A stretch of 9,161 bases of DNA from Solirubrobacterales bacterium (GCA_019240015.1 JAFAZB010000091.1:1-9161), one strand, 5' to 3'; counted from the first letter of the stretch, positions 1 through 6,434 are shown. Made by a program: numbers and translations. The notes: generated by a model from the letters alone, not told the origin.

Positions 1-351
1 GGGTGCTTCGGCGCGGAAGAACGGCGACAGGTACCACAGCTTCACCGGCTGGGGCAGCTTGTGCATCCCGTGCTCGAGATATGCGCGACACACGGGCGCG
101 GTCCCCTCCGGGCGCAGCGTCAGCGAGCGCCCGCCGCCGTCGTCGAACGTGTACATCTCGTGCTGCACGATGTCGGTCGCTTCGCCCACGCCGCGCGCGA
201 ACAGCTCGGTCGCCTCGAAGGCGGGCGTCTCGATGCGTCGATAGCCGGCGCCGCCGAGCACCCGCTCGGCGTGTGACTGGAGCACGGCGCGCCGCGCGGC
301 GTCGGCAGGAAGCACGTCGAACGTGCCACGCGGGGCCTGGATGAGTGGCAC
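1..351 (-). CDS. hisS: Histidyl-tRNA synthetase, N-terminal part (gene cut by left window edge)
   Basis: Class II aminoacyl-tRNA synthetase that charges tRNA-His with histidine in the cytoplasm. The 117 visible codons begin VPLIQAPRGTFDVLP, the family's typical opening (read as Met at a GTG start), followed by a motif-1-like stretch RRIETPAFEATELFARG, then DIVQHEMYTFDDGGG, SLTLRPEGTAPVCRAYLEHG, and the beginning of motif 2 (YLSPFFRAEAP, with the FRxE arginine that contacts ATP and the carboxylate). The frame is open to base 1; motif 3 and the anticodon-binding domain lie outside the window. The GTG start lies one base after the stop codon of the upstream metallo-hydrolase gene, so translation is probably coupled; no in-frame upstream start exists in the short gap. 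No frameshift is visible. Identification is by recalled family motifs and is very likely right. Confidence 0.93.
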   Translation of the reverse strand, partial: MPLIQAPRGTFDVLPADAARRAVLQSHAERVLGGAGYRRIETPAFEATELFARGVGEATDIVQHEMYTFDDGGGRSLTLRPEGTAPVCRAYLEHGMHKLPQPVKLWYLSPFFRAEAP

Positions 352-352
352 G

Positions 353-1036
353 TCAGTCGTGCGCGAGCTCGCGCAGGAACGGATTCGTGGCGCGCTCGGC
401 GCCGAGCGTGGTGATTCCCATGTGACCGGGATAGACCGTGGTCTGCGCCGGCAGCGCGCCGATCAGCGACTCGATCGACGCCAGCAGCGTCGGCCAGTCA
501 CCGCCGGGAAGGTCGACCCGGCCGACCGAGCCTCGGAACAGCACGTCGCCCGAGAACAGCGCGCCCGCGGCGCGGATCGCATAGCTCACGTGGCCAGGGC
601 TGTGACCCGGAGTGAACAGCACGTCAATCGTCATTCCGGCGAGCGTCAGCGTCTCCTCGCCGCTCACCGTATGATCGGCTCGATAGCTCTCGAATGGACC
701 GAACCCGGGCCATGGGACGTAATCCATGATGTTCGCCAGCACGTCGGTCTCCAGCTGTGGACACCACACCGGGGCGCCGGTCGCTCTCGCCACCGGCGCG
801 ACGGCGCCGATGTGGTCGAAGTGGGTGTGTGTCAGGAGGATCGCATGCACTCGCTGCACCCCGAGCCCGTCCAGCGCGGCGAGCAGCCGGTCCGCCTCAT
901 CGCCGGGATCGACGATCAGCGCGTCGGGGCTCCCCGTCGTCCGCACCACGTAGCAGTTCTCCTGGACCGGGCCGACCGTGAACATGCGCACATCGAGCTG
1001 CGTTGCGGGCTCCGCCTGCCGTTGCTCGGCGCTCAC
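353..1036 (-). CDS. Glyoxalase II-like metallo-beta-lactamase-fold hydrolase
   Basis: A 227-residue cytoplasmic hydrolase of the metallo-beta-lactamase superfamily, in the YcbL/hydroxyacylglutathione hydrolase-like branch. The metal-binding signature THTHFDH is at residues 69-75 (H70, H72, D74, H75); the third and fourth ligand regions are TPGHSPGH (H145), SGD (D164) and YPGH (H205), so both metal sites look complete. No signal peptide. The substrate cannot be read from the sequence; thioesters such as S-lactoyl conjugates are typical of the family. The GTG start overlaps the stop of the preceding small membrane protein gene by 4 bp (GTGA), arguing for coupling. An internal ATG at residue 18 (MFTVGPVQENCYV), where the conserved part of the family usually begins, is an alternative start. 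Placement directly upstream of hisS is a recurrent actinobacterial arrangement. Confidence 0.9.
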   Translation of the reverse strand: MSAEQRQAEPATQLDVRMFTVGPVQENCYVVRTTGSPDALIVDPGDEADRLLAALDGLGVQRVHAILLTHTHFDHIGAVAPVARATGAPVWCPQLETDVLANIMDYVPWPGFGPFESYRADHTVSGEETLTLAGMTIDVLFTPGHSPGHVSYAIRAAGALFSGDVLFRGSVGRVDLPGGDWPTLLASIESLIGALPAQTTVYPGHMGITTLGAERATNPFLRELAHD

Positions 1037-1386
1037 CTCAGTTCGGCCTTCTTGCGCTGACGCCGGCGGTAGAGGAACCGCTCCAGGTAGTAGCCGGACG
1101 GCACGTACAGAGCGAACGCGAACACGGCGAACAGGACCGACGCCGCGATGTTCCCCTTCGAGGTCACGAGCAGGAACACGAACATCAGCGCCGCCGCCAG
1201 GCCGGCCCGCTTGAGCGCCCCGTCCCAGGTCGGGGGCGTGTTCAGACGACGCTCGCGAGCGTCCAGTCGGGCCTGCTTCTTTCGCTCCTCGGCGGTGGGC
1301 GGACGGCCGGTTCGCCCCCGTGCCTCGATCGTGCCCGCGGCGGTACCGCGGTGCTTGCTGCGGCGCTTGCGCTTGGTCTGGGCCAT
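1033..1386 (-). CDS. Small two-helix membrane protein of unknown function
   Basis: A 117-residue protein that I cannot assign to a characterised family. The first 60 residues are strongly basic and low in structure (MAQTKRKRRSKHRG, then a charged stretch EERKKQARLDARERRL that could form a helix). Two hydrophobic segments follow, about residues 61-76 (AGLAAALMFVFLLVTS) and 79-97 (NIAASVLFAVFAFALYVPS), separated by a short KG turn, and the protein ends in another basic tail (YRRRQRKKAELR). By the positive-inside rule both ends are expected in the cytoplasm, with a tight external hairpin. It sits between the formimidoyltransferase gene (30 bp upstream) and the metallo-hydrolase gene, which it overlaps by 4 bp. 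No clear Shine-Dalgarno precedes its ATG. The composition, tight packing and matching direction support a real gene; the function is open. Confidence 0.8.
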   Translation of the reverse strand: MAQTKRKRRSKHRGTAAGTIEARGRTGRPPTAEERKKQARLDARERRLNTPPTWDGALKRAGLAAALMFVFLLVTSKGNIAASVLFAVFAFALYVPSGYYLERFLYRRRQRKKAELR

Positions 1387-1416
1387 GAGATATTGCAGCT
1401 TACGCCGTAAACGGGC

Positions 1417-2280
1417 TCATGCGAGCGCCCCCAGGGCGTCCTCGATCGTGCGCAAGCCGCGCACGGGAAACTCCGCGGGGAACCCGTCGAACGCCGCCCG
1501 CGGCGCCAGGCCCACCAGCTCGGCCTCGGCCGGCGTGCCGTAGCGGCTGATCGCGCTCACCACCGCCGCCAGCGGCGTTGCGGCGTGGTCCTCGACGTTC
1601 ATCGATACCTGGGCGACTCCCCGGCGCGAGAGCCACAGCCCGATCGCGCGCAGGCCAGTGAGACCGTGGGGGCCCCCTTCGCGGATGCTCGCGGCGATCG
1701 CCGTCGCATCCTCGAGCGTCGCGGGCGCCGCCAGCTCCACGTTGAACGCGATCAGCGGCGCCCGGGCCCCGACCAGCACCGCTCCGCCGGTGGGATGCAG
1801 CGCGCGAGGCCCGAAGTCCGGTGCGAGCTCGCCGGCGGCGATCCGGCGCCGCAGCTCCCCGGGCCCGCCGCGGCGCAGCTGCGCTCGGGTGCGCCCGCCC
1901 GCCAGCGCTCCGTACAGGAACACCGGCAATCCGAGCTCCGCACCCAGCAGATCGGCGAGCACCAGCGCCTCGGCGCAGGCGGCGCCTCGCGCGCGTGGAT
2001 CGAGGTACACGACCGGCGCCACGTCGATCGCCCCGATGCGTGGATGCACGCCCTGATGGGCTGTGACGTCGATGCTCGTGAGCGCCTGCTGCGCACCGCG
2101 CAGGACCGCCTCGGCCAGCTGCCCGGGGGGCGCCGCGAGCGTGAAGACGCTGCGATGGTGATCGGGGTCCGAGTGCACGTCGAGTAGCCGGGCGTGCGAG
2201 CGCAGCGCTCCCGCGACCGACTCGATCACGCCGGCGTCGCGCCCCTCAGAGACGTTCGGAACCGCCAGCAGGGTGTCCAT
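1417..2280 (-). CDS. Glutamate formimidoyltransferase (stand-alone FT domain)
   Basis: Transfers the formimino group of N-formimino-L-glutamate, an end product of histidine breakdown, to tetrahydrofolate (the reaction of FTCD, EC 2.1.2.5). The 287 residues cover the two formiminotransferase subdomains only; there is no cyclodeaminase domain. Visible signatures are VPNVSEGRD (residues 7-15), DPDHHRSVFT (38-47) and HQGVHPRIGAIDVAPVVYL (75-93); H79 aligns with the catalytic His82 of the porcine enzyme. The second subdomain starts near LIAFNVELA and includes QVSMNVEDH and a C-terminal AELVGLAPRAAF segment. The ATG lies 5 bp after the aminopeptidase-like gene, preceded by a weak AAGG. hutH, hutU and hutI are not in the window, so participation in a complete histidine pathway is inferred. 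The downstream gene in the same operon is hisS, also histidine-related. Confidence 0.88.
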   Translation of the reverse strand: MDTLLAVPNVSEGRDAGVIESVAGALRSHARLLDVHSDPDHHRSVFTLAAPPGQLAEAVLRGAQQALTSIDVTAHQGVHPRIGAIDVAPVVYLDPRARGAACAEALVLADLLGAELGLPVFLYGALAGGRTRAQLRRGGPGELRRRIAAGELAPDFGPRALHPTGGAVLVGARAPLIAFNVELAAPATLEDATAIAASIREGGPHGLTGLRAIGLWLSRRGVAQVSMNVEDHAATPLAAVVSAISRYGTPAEAELVGLAPRAAFDGFPAEFPVRGLRTIEDALGALA

Positions 2281-2285
2281 CAGCC

Positions 2286-3233
2286 TTAAACGTCGAGCAC
2301 GAAGCGGCCGGCGTCGAGCACCGGGCGACCGTCGATCTCGAGCGAGGCGTCCAGCACGACCACGTCGAGGTGCACGGGGACCGACACGTTGCCTCCGATC
2401 CCGGCGCTGGCCCCGAACGCCACGTGCACGGTGCCGAGGATCTTTTCGTCCTCGAGCACGTTGCCGGTCAGCCTTGCCTGGTCGTTGGTACCGACTCCCA
2501 GCTCGGCGAGGTTCGTTCCAAGCTCGCCGTGCAGCCGCAGCTGGCGCAGCAGTTCGGGACCGGCTCCGTGCTCGGCGGCGACGAGCCTGCCGCCCTCCAC
2601 CGTCAGCGTGGCGGGTTGGTCCGCGAGGCCGAGCGAGCCCAGGCTCGAGGCCACCACCTGGCCCTCTCCACCCGCTGGCGCGATGAAGCCCTCGCCGCAG
2701 GGCAGGTTGCCGAACGAGCCCTCGGCGGTCAGGTCACCGTCATCCGCGATCCCGGCGCGCCCCTCCAGGTCGAGTCCGAGCCGCGATCCCAGTGGGCAGC
2801 TGAGCTCGGCGACGCTCGCCTGGTTCAGCAGCTCGGCGACTGCGCGCGAGCGGGCAGCCATCAAGTCGAAGTCGACCGCCATCGCCCGCGCGAGCATCTC
2901 TTCGGTGACGCCCGGCATCGTGGCGCCGCGGACGCCCGCGTCGCTGGCACGTTTACGAGCCGTGGTGTGGCTCAGCGATCTGCTTGTTGGCGCGATGAAC
3001 ACGTCGCAGGCGCGCATCGCCGCGGCGACGGTCCGCGGAGGCTCCGCGCCGTCGTTCGCGCGCTCGTCCATCGTCGCGAGGATCGCGTCCGCCCCCACCG
3101 CCGCAGCCCGGTCACGCAGCGCCTGGCCGATCGCCAGCGTGGCAGCGTCGACGATCACCAGCACTTCTTCGCCGCCCCGGACCGCGAGGCAACGGCTGAC
3201 CACGGTGTCGACGGCCGGCCCGAGATCTGGCAT
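2286..3233 (-). CDS. Aminopeptidase T-like metalloprotein (M29-related, COG2309 type)
   Basis: A 315-residue cytoplasmic protein resembling the aminopeptidase T (M29)/COG2309 group, whose members include metallo-aminopeptidases and also 2,5-dihydroxypyridine dioxygenase (NicX)-like enzymes. Recognisable blocks are SLSHTTARKRASDAGVRGATMPG (residues 86-108), GNLPCGEGFIAP (175-186), NLAELGVGTN (241-250), EDEKILGTVHVAFG (261-274) and VPVHLDVVV (285-293). E181, E244, E263, H270, H288 and D290 are the likely metal-ligand candidates by analogy with M29 enzymes. No signal peptide is present. It is the first gene of the five-gene minus-strand run. The ATG has no Shine-Dalgarno, but a TATGAT box ends six bases before it, suggesting leaderless initiation. 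Whether it is a true peptidase cannot be told from sequence alone; the fold-level assignment is reasonably firm and the substrate is not. Confidence 0.78.
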   Translation of the reverse strand: MPDLGPAVDTVVSRCLAVRGGEEVLVIVDAATLAIGQALRDRAAAVGADAILATMDERANDGAEPPRTVAAAMRACDVFIAPTSRSLSHTTARKRASDAGVRGATMPGVTEEMLARAMAVDFDLMAARSRAVAELLNQASVAELSCPLGSRLGLDLEGRAGIADDGDLTAEGSFGNLPCGEGFIAPAGGEGQVVASSLGSLGLADQPATLTVEGGRLVAAEHGAGPELLRQLRLHGELGTNLAELGVGTNDQARLTGNVLEDEKILGTVHVAFGASAGIGGNVSVPVHLDVVVLDASLEIDGRPVLDAGRFVLDV

Positions 3234-3239
3234 CGGAAG

Positions 3240-3245
3240 ATCATA
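3240..3245 (-). promoter_or_regulatory. -10 element for leaderless transcription of the aminopeptidase-like operon
   Basis: On the minus strand the hexamer TATGAT is separated by six bases (CTTCCG) from the ATG at 3233. A start site about seven bases downstream of a -10 box would fall on the A of the ATG. This is the TANNNT-N6-ATG layout known for leaderless genes in actinobacteria and Deinococcus. The absence of any Shine-Dalgarno before this ATG agrees. No convincing -35 hexamer is seen at the usual distance, so the promoter may be weak or factor-dependent. Confidence 0.5.
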
Positions 3246-3322
3246 TGGCGGCCACCCCGACCGGCCGGGGCGAAGCCCATCAGCACGGCCGTTGGGCCTC
3301 CAGCCAGGCGCCGACTCGCCGC

Positions 3323-3328
3323 TAGACT
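3323..3328 (+). promoter_or_regulatory. Probable -10 element of the tRNA gene
   Basis: TAGACT matches the actinobacterial TANNNT -10 pattern and ends 12 bases before the mature tRNA 5' end, giving a start site roughly 5 bases upstream of the tRNA. There is no TTGNNN at 16-18 bp; the nearest is TTGGGC at 3292-3297 with a 25-bp gap, so the -35 is unassigned. The 107 bp between the two divergent transcripts (3234-3340) must hold both promoters. Confidence 0.4.
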
Positions 3329-3340
3329 GCCCCGGCGCCC

Positions 3341-3414
3341 GCCGGAGTAGCTCAGTCGGTTAGAGCAGCGGAATCATAATCCGCGTGTCGGGGGTTCGAG
3401 TCCCTCCTCCGGCA
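3341..3414 (+). tRNA. tRNA with anticodon CAT (elongator tRNA-Met likely)
   Basis: A complete cloverleaf can be folded by hand: acceptor stem 3341-3347 with 3407-3413 (seven Watson-Crick pairs), D arm 3350-3366 (GCTC/GAGC), anticodon stem 3368-3372 with 3380-3384 (GCGGA/TCCGC), seven-base loop ATCATAA with anticodon CAT at 3375-3377, a five-base variable region, T stem 3390-3394 with 3402-3406 (one G-T pair) around TTCGAGT, and discriminator A3414. CCA is not encoded. The paired 1-72 position (G-C) argues against the initiator. CAT can also mark tRNA-Ile2, whose C34 is changed to lysidine; G-C at 4-69 and 5-68, in place of the C-G pairs of the E. coli Ile2 tRNA, mildly favours elongator Met. 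Type is certain, amino acid identity less so. Confidence 0.95.
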
Positions 3415-3434
3415 TCGACCGCCAATGCTGGCGT

Positions 3435-3479
3435 GACGCCGAGCGGGGCCGGTCCCGGCCGGACCGGCCCCCTGGCGTC
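3435..3479. terminator. Two-tier hairpin between convergent tRNA and SGNH hydrolase genes
   Basis: Perfect 11-bp inverted repeat GGGGCCGGTCC (3445-3455) and GGACCGGCCCC (3461-3471) with a five-base loop, extended by an outer GACGCC (3435-3440)/GGCGTC (3474-3479) pairing across a small internal loop. It lies 20 bases after the tRNA and ends 2 bases before the stop codon of the convergent SGNH gene. There is no T-tract on either side, as is common for high-GC terminators; the symmetry would serve both directions. Confidence 0.65.
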
Positions 3480-3480
3480 G

Positions 3481-4860
3481 TCAGTGCGGCTTGGAGCTGC
3501 TTGCGAACCGCTGCAGCTGGCTCAGATTGATGGCATTGGCCATCGCGAGCAAGCCCGCGCGATCCGGATGCAGGTTGTCCCCGGGGCCGCCGACGCTCGA
3601 GTTGAGGTCAAACGGCGGCAGCAGGTGTCCGGGGTTTAGGGGGTCCTCGGTCACCGCCGAGAAGTCGGCCATTCCATCGCACGTCCCGCTCGTGCGGATG
3701 AAGTTGTTGACCGCCACGCGACGGGCGTTGGTCTGCGCCGTGCCGTAATTCGCGAGCCCGTCGACGTTCGTTCCCGCTGACGGGGTCAGAGTGGCGCACA
3801 TGATCTTGATGCCATGCGCGTGGACCCGCGCGACCACCTCCTGCAGGCCGGCGATGACCTGGTCTGCGGTGGCACCACCGCCGCCCAGGTCGTTGATGCC
3901 CTCGAGGAAGACGACGGCGCGGACATTCGGGTGACTGAAGATGTCACGACCGAGCCGGTCGACCGCGGGCGTGCCATCGCACGGCGTGCACCCGCCCGGC
4001 AGCCGCCCGATCGGCGTGATCATGTTGCCGGCAATCCCTTCATTCACAACCGAGAGCTGGAGTCCCCCTCCCGATTCGAACCTGTTCAAGCGGCGTTGCA
4101 GCTGATCCGGCCAGCGGTCATTGCCGTTGATCGTCGAGTAGAAGCCGTCCGTGATCGAGTCTCCGAAGGCGATCACCGTCCCGGCGTCGGGTCGCTGCAC
4201 TTCGAGGGCCGAGATGAAGAACCACGACGTCGTGGAGTTCGGGAACGCGCCGTCGAACGGGTCTCCGGTGCGGTCCCCGGTGCCCGGATTCGAAACGTAC
4301 GACGTCTCGAACGACGCCGCGTGCCAGGTCATCGGCCCGGACGTGCCCTTGACATACATGCTCACGGCGAGATCCGTGGTGGGCCGCGTTGGGAGCGAGA
4401 GCTGGACCGGATCACTGAGAACGTCGTGGCCCGTTCGCACGCTGACCGAGCGCTTGCCGGAAAAGGTGAGCCTCTGGCTTGTGCCCGGCACGATCGTCGC
4501 TCCGGACGCCTGAAGAGCCAGCCTGACGTCGCCAAACGTCACCGCCTTCGTCCCGAACACGTTCGTGAGCCTCAGTCTCCAGACCTGGCCGCCGATGCTG
4601 GGGTGGACGATCATCCGCAGCGTCTGGTTCTGGGCCTCGTTCTTCGGGAATGCGAAGGTCAGCAGCGGGCCCGTGGCATTCGGACCGATCGTGCCGACGA
4701 TCCCCGGCTGGCCGACCAGGTAGCCGGTCGGATATGCCGCCTGTGCCCCGGTAGTCCACGCGTCGACCCAGTTAGCGCGCGCCTGGCTAGTCGAAGCGGC
4801 GGCGAGCGAAACAACCAGGACGCCCGCGAGAACCGCCATCTTTACGTGATTAAGCCTCAT
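3481..4860 (-). CDS. Secreted SGNH/GDSL hydrolase (XynE-like esterase)
   Basis: A 459-residue exported serine esterase. An N-terminal Sec signal peptide is visible (basic MRLNHVK, hydrophobic core MAVLAGVLVVSLAAA, likely cleavage near ARA29-N30). Residues about 31-225 form an N-terminal beta-rich region (WVDAWTTGAQ, LRMIVHPSIGGQVWRLRLTNVFG, SWFFISALEV) typical of the XynE-like group of large actinobacterial GDSL proteins. The SGNH catalytic blocks follow: GDSITDG (S235 nucleophile), NEGIAGN (G278), LEGIND (N323) and GDNLHPD (D428, H431), all intact. Four cysteines (C291, C294, C355, C394) could form disulfides outside the cell. Substrate is probably an acyl or acetyl ester on a polysaccharide or lipid, inferred from the family only. 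GGAGG sits three bases before the ATG, which is close; M8 is a possible alternative. The upstream gene on the same strand is another exported hydrolase, 250 bp away. Confidence 0.93.
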   Translation of the reverse strand: MRLNHVKMAVLAGVLVVSLAAASTSQARANWVDAWTTGAQAAYPTGYLVGQPGIVGTIGPNATGPLLTFAFPKNEAQNQTLRMIVHPSIGGQVWRLRLTNVFGTKAVTFGDVRLALQASGATIVPGTSQRLTFSGKRSVSVRTGHDVLSDPVQLSLPTRPTTDLAVSMYVKGTSGPMTWHAASFETSYVSNPGTGDRTGDPFDGAFPNSTTSWFFISALEVQRPDAGTVIAFGDSITDGFYSTINGNDRWPDQLQRRLNRFESGGGLQLSVVNEGIAGNMITPIGRLPGGCTPCDGTPAVDRLGRDIFSHPNVRAVVFLEGINDLGGGGATADQVIAGLQEVVARVHAHGIKIMCATLTPSAGTNVDGLANYGTAQTNARRVAVNNFIRTSGTCDGMADFSAVTEDPLNPGHLLPPFDLNSSVGGPGDNLHPDRAGLLAMANAINLSQLQRFASSSKPH

Positions 4861-4920
4861 ATACCTCCGATCGAATCAACCTTTCGCCCTGCCCCCGAGC
4901 GGGAACGCAACCCCGTCACT

Positions 4921-4932
4921 CCCGGCGCCGGG
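4921..4932. repeat. 12-bp perfect palindrome upstream of the SGNH gene
   Basis: CCCGGCGCCGGG is self-complementary over 12 bases, 61 bp upstream of the SGNH hydrolase start within the 250-bp gap 4861-5110. It could be an operator half or an RNA hairpin, but short GC palindromes are frequent in such DNA. I see no convincing sigma-70-type promoter or other gene in the rest of this gap, only small GC stems near 5043-5080. Confidence 0.25.
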
Positions 4933-5110
4933 TGGTGCCCGGCATGCGCGTTCAGCCGAGGGCGTGATCGCCAGCAGGCACGGGCGCCATCTCGAGTTCA
5001 AATGCTGCTCTTGGTGATCAAGCCGGGCCTCTCTCATTAGTTCGGCCGCGGGCCGACCGCCCGGATTGCGGCGATCGGGCACGCAAGCTCGCGGGGTTCC
5101 AGGCGGCGCC

Positions 5111-6388
5111 TCAGCGGACGAACGGCACCACGCAGTCGGTGCAACGGACAGGGGGCTTGGGCCGGGCGGGCGCCAGGCCCTTCACGCTCAACCAGTCGAC
5201 CACGTAGTTGACCCACAGCGGGAGCGACTGATGGACCATGAACAGATGCGCCGTATCGGGCAGCAGCAGCTTCGTGACATCGCAGCCGCAGTGCTGCTGG
5301 TAATACGCATAGTCGGCGGCGGCGTCTACGGGCGGATCGACGCCGTCGTGGTCGCCCGAGGTCAACAGCACCGGGATCGAAGGCCCGATGTTGTCGATCG
5401 CCGCGTCGTTCTGGGTGAACTTCACCCCAAAGTCCTGAAGCTCCCCGTACGGGGACTCCAGGAACGGGGGAGCGCACGCGATCTGGACAATGTAGTTGAC
5501 CTCACCGGGCGGATAGACGTTGAAGTTCTCGCACGCCTGGCTTGTCTGGAAGAACTGGAAGTAGTCGGGGTGGTTCGGATCCGGCGTGACCGCAGTCGAC
5601 GGGCCAGGCGGAATCGGCGTCCCCGGCGGCGGTTGGGCGTTCGAGCCGTTGATATCGGTCTGGATCATCGCCGCCACATCGTGGTAGGTACCGGGGTACC
5701 CCGCCACGATCCAGCCGCCCGCGCTGTGACCGATGATCACCACCTTGGGATTGCGAGTCCTGGCCGGCGTCTGCAGAGCAGAGCAATCGCTGCCTGCGGT
5801 CGTCGTGTAACCGCCGGTCTGGACCGCGCCGACGACCTCGTGCAGCTCCGCGCGATGCGCCGCCGTGGTCAGCGTAAAGCCGCCACCCGGCTGCTCAAAA
5901 TAGGTGCTCTTGGCGTAGCCAAGGCGGTCGTAGGAGAACACGACATAGCCCGCCGCAGCCAGCGCCCTCGCCACCGACCATGTCGGCGAGAAGTCCCAGT
6001 TCTCGGTCGAGGACGCGATCCCGTGCACGAGCACGATCGCGGGCGTCGGACCCTGGTCCCGGTCGGCCGCGCGCCCACGCCACCAGTAGCTCCCCCTCTC
6101 AGAGGTATAGCGCAACCCGTACAGCGTGCTACGACCCCCGGCCGGGTTGGTCACGCTAAAACACACCGTCGCGACCCTGATCCGGTCGCCGAAATGCATC
6201 TCCGGCTGCCGCTGGCGATGAGTTCCGTCCGCCGCAGCGCCAGCCGCCAACGCCCCGATGCTCAGGACGACAAGGAGCGCGACGACTACAGATCGGCGCC
6301 CTTGACGCAGTGAGAGCCCGCGAAATCGCCGCACCCGATGGTGCAGATCGGCGCCTCCCGACGTGAACCGGCCCGGACTCGCAAACAC
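5111..6388 (-). CDS. Exported alpha/beta hydrolase, Cys-rich, substrate unknown
   Basis: A 425-residue serine hydrolase of the alpha/beta fold. A long basic leader (residues 1-32, several Arg) precedes a hydrophobic segment VVVALLVVLSIGALAAGAAA (about 34-53), consistent with a signal peptide cleaved near A53-D54 or an uncleaved anchor. The fold signatures are in order: VLVHGIASSTENW (oxyanion-hole HG at 122-123), YDRLGYAKS, nucleophile elbow GHSAGG (S222), acid in TSGDHDGVDPP (D346 or D348) and DTAHLF (H381). A Pro-rich insertion around 253-272 and eight cysteines, including the C-terminal CTDC pair (C416, C419), suggest an extracellular disulfide-stabilised enzyme such as a lipase or esterase. 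The GTG start is supported by GGGAGGTGA six bases upstream; GTG at residue 19 would give a shorter leader. It is divergent from an AraC-family regulator that probably controls it. Confidence 0.88.
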   Translation of the reverse strand: MFASPGRFTSGGADLHHRVRRFRGLSLRQGRRSVVVALLVVLSIGALAAGAAADGTHRQRQPEMHFGDRIRVATVCFSVTNPAGGRSTLYGLRYTSERGSYWWRGRAADRDQGPTPAIVLVHGIASSTENWDFSPTWSVARALAAAGYVVFSYDRLGYAKSTYFEQPGGGFTLTTAAHRAELHEVVGAVQTGGYTTTAGSDCSALQTPARTRNPKVVIIGHSAGGWIVAGYPGTYHDVAAMIQTDINGSNAQPPPGTPIPPGPSTAVTPDPNHPDYFQFFQTSQACENFNVYPPGEVNYIVQIACAPPFLESPYGELQDFGVKFTQNDAAIDNIGPSIPVLLTSGDHDGVDPPVDAAADYAYYQQHCGCDVTKLLLPDTAHLFMVHQSLPLWVNYVVDWLSVKGLAPARPKPPVRCTDCVVPFVR

Positions 6389-6391
6389 GAG

Positions 6392-6408
6392 TCACCTCCC
6401 TCAGGTGA
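6392..6408 (-). promoter_or_regulatory. Hairpin covering the ribosome binding site of the alpha/beta hydrolase
   Basis: On the minus strand the leader reads TCACCT-GAGGG-AGGTGA, a perfect 6-bp inverted repeat with a five-base loop. The Shine-Dalgarno GGGAGGTGA that serves the GTG at 6388 occupies the loop and the 3' arm, so folding would partly hide it. This may tune translation, or may be an incidental result of a strong Shine-Dalgarno next to its complement. Confidence 0.4.
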
Positions 6409-6434
6409 GCTAAGCCGCAATAAGTGTGACGCCA

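Noticed and set aside
3255..3270. CCCCG/CGGGG stem in the tRNA/aminopeptidase divergent gap
   Set aside because: Five-base-pair GC stem, not distinguishable from background.
2370..3363. Two overlapping plus-strand open frames of about 325 codons
   Set aside because: Both are antisense to the aminopeptidase-like gene; one also runs across the tRNA 5' region. Low-complexity Ala/Ser/Arg translations.
3814..5040. A 408-codon open frame on the plus strand
   Set aside because: It is antisense to the SGNH hydrolase and has no recognisable domain.
5043..5080. Small GC stems (CGGCC/GGCCG and GCCCG/CGGGC) downstream of the alpha/beta hydrolase
   Set aside because: Only five base pairs each, without a T-tract; such stems are expected by chance in this composition, so I do not call a terminator.
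5066..6313. A 415-codon open frame on the plus strand
   Set aside because: It is antisense to the alpha/beta hydrolase, which has an intact catalytic triad and a strong Shine-Dalgarno; the plus-strand translation is Arg-rich and shows no family motif.
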